Below are positions 62,516-64,000 of a stretch of 64,000 bases of DNA, in pieces. A program made the position numbers and the translations under genes. The notes beneath the pieces are model-generated. The model saw only the letters and a list, made by a program, of their open reading frames with translations, ran no database searches and was not told the DNA's origin. Each line of letters begins with the position of its first letter. The first letter of the stretch is position 1. The stretch is from CBDDEH01 sp965226865 (lineage in GTDB: Bacteria; Chloroflexota; Dehalococcoidia; Lucifugimonadales; JAGWBF01), in the NCBI GenBank assembly GCA_965226865.1, contig CBDDEH010000002.1, forward strand, positions 62,001-126,000, in the 5' to 3' direction.

Positions 62516-63040
62516 ATGTCAGAAGCTGCTTGGATTGCCATTGGAGGCATAGCTGGAACCGGGGCAGTAGGTTTGGGAGCTGCACTTCTTCAACATTACT
62601 TCAACCTGAAGGGCCGCAGGGAAGAGTGGGCTCACGAAAAAGAACGGACCCTTGAACAATTGCGACACCAAAACCTGGAAAGGCATATAGCTGAGGTAGA
62701 ATCATATATCGATAACGCCGCAACTAATGCAGGGGTATGGCACAATTACGCCTCAATCAAAGACCAAAACCTGCTTGAAGCTGAGAAACTCGGCGAAGAG
62801 GGACTCCAACTAGCCAAGGCGGGCGTTGCTGCCGGGACACGTGCGCGAATAGCGGCAATCGTGTTAAAAAGCGATGTGCTCCATGGGTCGATTTTAGATC
62901 TAATATCGCTGAATGCCCAGATTACTCGGGTAGCTGCCAACTCAACCATCGATGAAACAAGTAAGACCTTGGCGGAATTAGTGGGCAAGGTTGGAGAGAT
63001 CAAGGCAGAGTTGGACCGCATACGGACCACGACAGAATAG
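62516..63040 (+). CDS. Membrane-anchored coiled-coil protein, unknown
   Basis: 174 residues, starting directly after the ppcA stop. One N-terminal membrane helix (WIAIGGIAGTGAVGLGAALL), then charged helices (GRREEWAHEKERTLEQLRHQ and later DETSKTLAELVGKVGEIKAE) forming a long coiled coil. Topology suggests the coil is in the cytosol. No known family. Confidence 0.6.
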   Translation: MSEAAWIAIGGIAGTGAVGLGAALLQHYFNLKGRREEWAHEKERTLEQLRHQNLERHIAEVESYIDNAATNAGVWHNYASIKDQNLLEAEKLGEEGLQLAKAGVAAGTRARIAAIVLKSDVLHGSILDLISLNAQITRVAANSTIDETSKTLAELVGKVGEIKAELDRIRTTTE

Positions 63041-63102
63041 GTGAAGTCCCCCTGCTCCCCCGGTCTCTTGACACGCTCGGGGTCCACTCAATAATTGGCG
63101 CC

Positions 63103-63948
63103 GTGCCGAAGTTCATCCTTCTTATGTTTCTTGTGGTTGGGGAGGCCTTGCTGCTGGGGGCATGTGGGCAGCCCGAAGCGACTCCTGCTCCCACCCTGAC
63201 ACCTCCACCTAGTCCCACGTCCATAGCACGGCTGAAGTTGGGCCTGGGCTTTGCGGATGCCGACGAGCTCAGCGGGCCAGCAGGGATAGCAGTGGATGGA
63301 GCGGGCAACATCTACGTAGCCGATACCGGCAACAATCGGATTCAGGTGTTCAACGCCAGCGGTGTACTCTTGAAGGACAGGAGCCTAGACGGCGGTGAAG
63401 ACGAGTTCGACGGGCCCGCAGGGATAGCGGTAGATAAAGCGGGCAACATCTACGTAGCCGATACGGGCAACAATCGGGTTCAGATATTCAACGACAACGG
63501 CGAACTGTTGGAGGACCGGGGATTAGACGGCGGTGAAGGGGAATTCGACGGGCCCGTAGGGATAGCGGTGGACGGAGCGGGCAAGGTCTACGTGGCTGAT
63601 ACCGGCAATGACCGAGTTCAAGTGTTCAGTCCCAGCGGCGAACTTCTATTCGAGTGGGGGTCTTTCGGCAGCGGCGAAGGGGCGTTAGACGGGCCTGCGG
63701 GGATAGCGGTGGATGGAGCGGGCAATGTCTACGTGGCAGATACGGTCAATGACCGAATTCAGGTGTTCAGCCACAGCGGCGCATTTCTATCCAAGTGGGG
63801 ATTCTACGGCATTGGCGAAGGCGAGTTCGACGAGCCGGAAGGAATAGCAACAGGTGGGGTTGGGAACGTCTACGTGGCCGATGTCGGCAATGATCGTGTA
63901 CAGATCTTCAAAGCACTGATGCCGGCTGGTGTGCCATCTCCCAAATAG
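63103..63948 (+). CDS. NHL-repeat beta-propeller lipoprotein
   Basis: 281 residues. Signal peptide with lipobox LGAC (Cys about residue 21), a short Pro/Thr linker, then about five NHL repeats of 45-50 residues, each with the pattern GPAGIAVDGAGNIYVADTGN followed by (N/D)R(I/V)QVF. Five to six blades suggest an incomplete or oligomerising propeller, used for binding rather than catalysis, on the outer face of the membrane. GTG start 63103. The last 52 bases of the window hold no gene. Confidence 0.85.
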   Translation: MPKFILLMFLVVGEALLLGACGQPEATPAPTLTPPPSPTSIARLKLGLGFADADELSGPAGIAVDGAGNIYVADTGNNRIQVFNASGVLLKDRSLDGGEDEFDGPAGIAVDKAGNIYVADTGNNRVQIFNDNGELLEDRGLDGGEGEFDGPVGIAVDGAGKVYVADTGNDRVQVFSPSGELLFEWGSFGSGEGALDGPAGIAVDGAGNVYVADTVNDRIQVFSHSGAFLSKWGFYGIGEGEFDEPEGIATGGVGNVYVADVGNDRVQIFKALMPAGVPSPK

Positions 63949-64000
63949 GAACTCGCGAGGCCTCCCTGTAGTGGACGGCAAAAAGGCATAGCCATAGCCG

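Overview
The window (64 kb) reads as chromosomal DNA of an uncultured Chloroflexota bacterium, most likely a Dehalococcoidia/SAR202-type lineage. The argument is from gene content, not from any search: an archaeal-type PEP carboxylase, split glycine dehydrogenase (gcvPA/gcvPB), CcmF/CcmH-type cytochrome c maturation, a thiolase/DUF35 pair, CitE- and HpaI-type lyases, threonine-proline-rich lipoproteins, and interspersed GC-rich hairpin repeats. Many starts are GTG or TTG, and many genes overlap by 4 bp.

Layout. 1-7.7 kb (mostly minus strand): mutL (runs off the left edge), a HAD phosphatase, a small membrane protein, a TetR regulator with three copies of a palindromic operator, an efflux-pump gene broken by an IS3-type element, an ArsC-like thioredoxin-fold protein with UGA at the first cysteine of its CxxC motif, and a damaged mutS. 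7.7-9.4 kb: transposase remnant, a three-gene unknown module and a 188-bp-period duplication. 9.4-18.4 kb: membrane protein, a NuoE-NuoF-NuoG-like plus ferredoxin-NADP reductase-like electron-transfer operon, and a lipid-type FAD enzyme/flippase-like pair. 18.6-24.2 kb: gatC and gatA separated by repeats, a VOC enzyme, a DEAD-box helicase and a lipoprotein. 24.9-26.6 kb: a complete IS1380-type element. 27-33 kb: cytochrome c maturation operon (ccmH, ccmF, ccmI-like, exported protein, TlpA, ROK kinase). 33-36.1 kb: lipid-transfer-type thiolase split by a second IS3-type element, and its DUF35 partner. 36.1-42.1 kb: dolichyl-phosphate-mannose synthase-like gene and the glycine cleavage genes T-H-P1-P2 with an unknown gene inserted. 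42.2-50.5 kb: two CitE-like lyases, a membrane ATPase, an HpaI aldolase, coaBC, coaX and an acyl-CoA dehydrogenase. 50.5-56 kb: an ATPase-adenylate cyclase gene split by IS630, a cohesin-domain lipoprotein, a Crp/Fnr regulator and a cyclic-nucleotide-binding fragment. 56.1-59.1 kb: a 3-kb IS1595-type transposon carrying a DNA methyltransferase-HNH fusion. 59.1-64 kb: ABC ATPase, two-domain rhodanese with in-frame UGA at its active-site cysteine, PEP carboxylase, a coiled-coil protein and an NHL-repeat lipoprotein.

Main points. (1) Two unrelated redox/sulfur proteins have UGA exactly where the family has its catalytic cysteine, each followed at the right distance by a bacterial SECIS-like hairpin, so the organism probably makes selenoproteins. 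(2) At least three insertions cut recognisable genes, and for IS630 the uninterrupted gene (ATPase fused to cyclase) can be rebuilt in frame. (3) Six genes carry single-base indels, five of them at or next to short homopolymers, and both mutS and mutL are among them. This is either sequencing/assembly error or real decay of mismatch repair. (4) The NuoG/FdhA-like subunit has lost the catalytic Sec/Cys. No rRNA, tRNA or CRISPR array was recognised.
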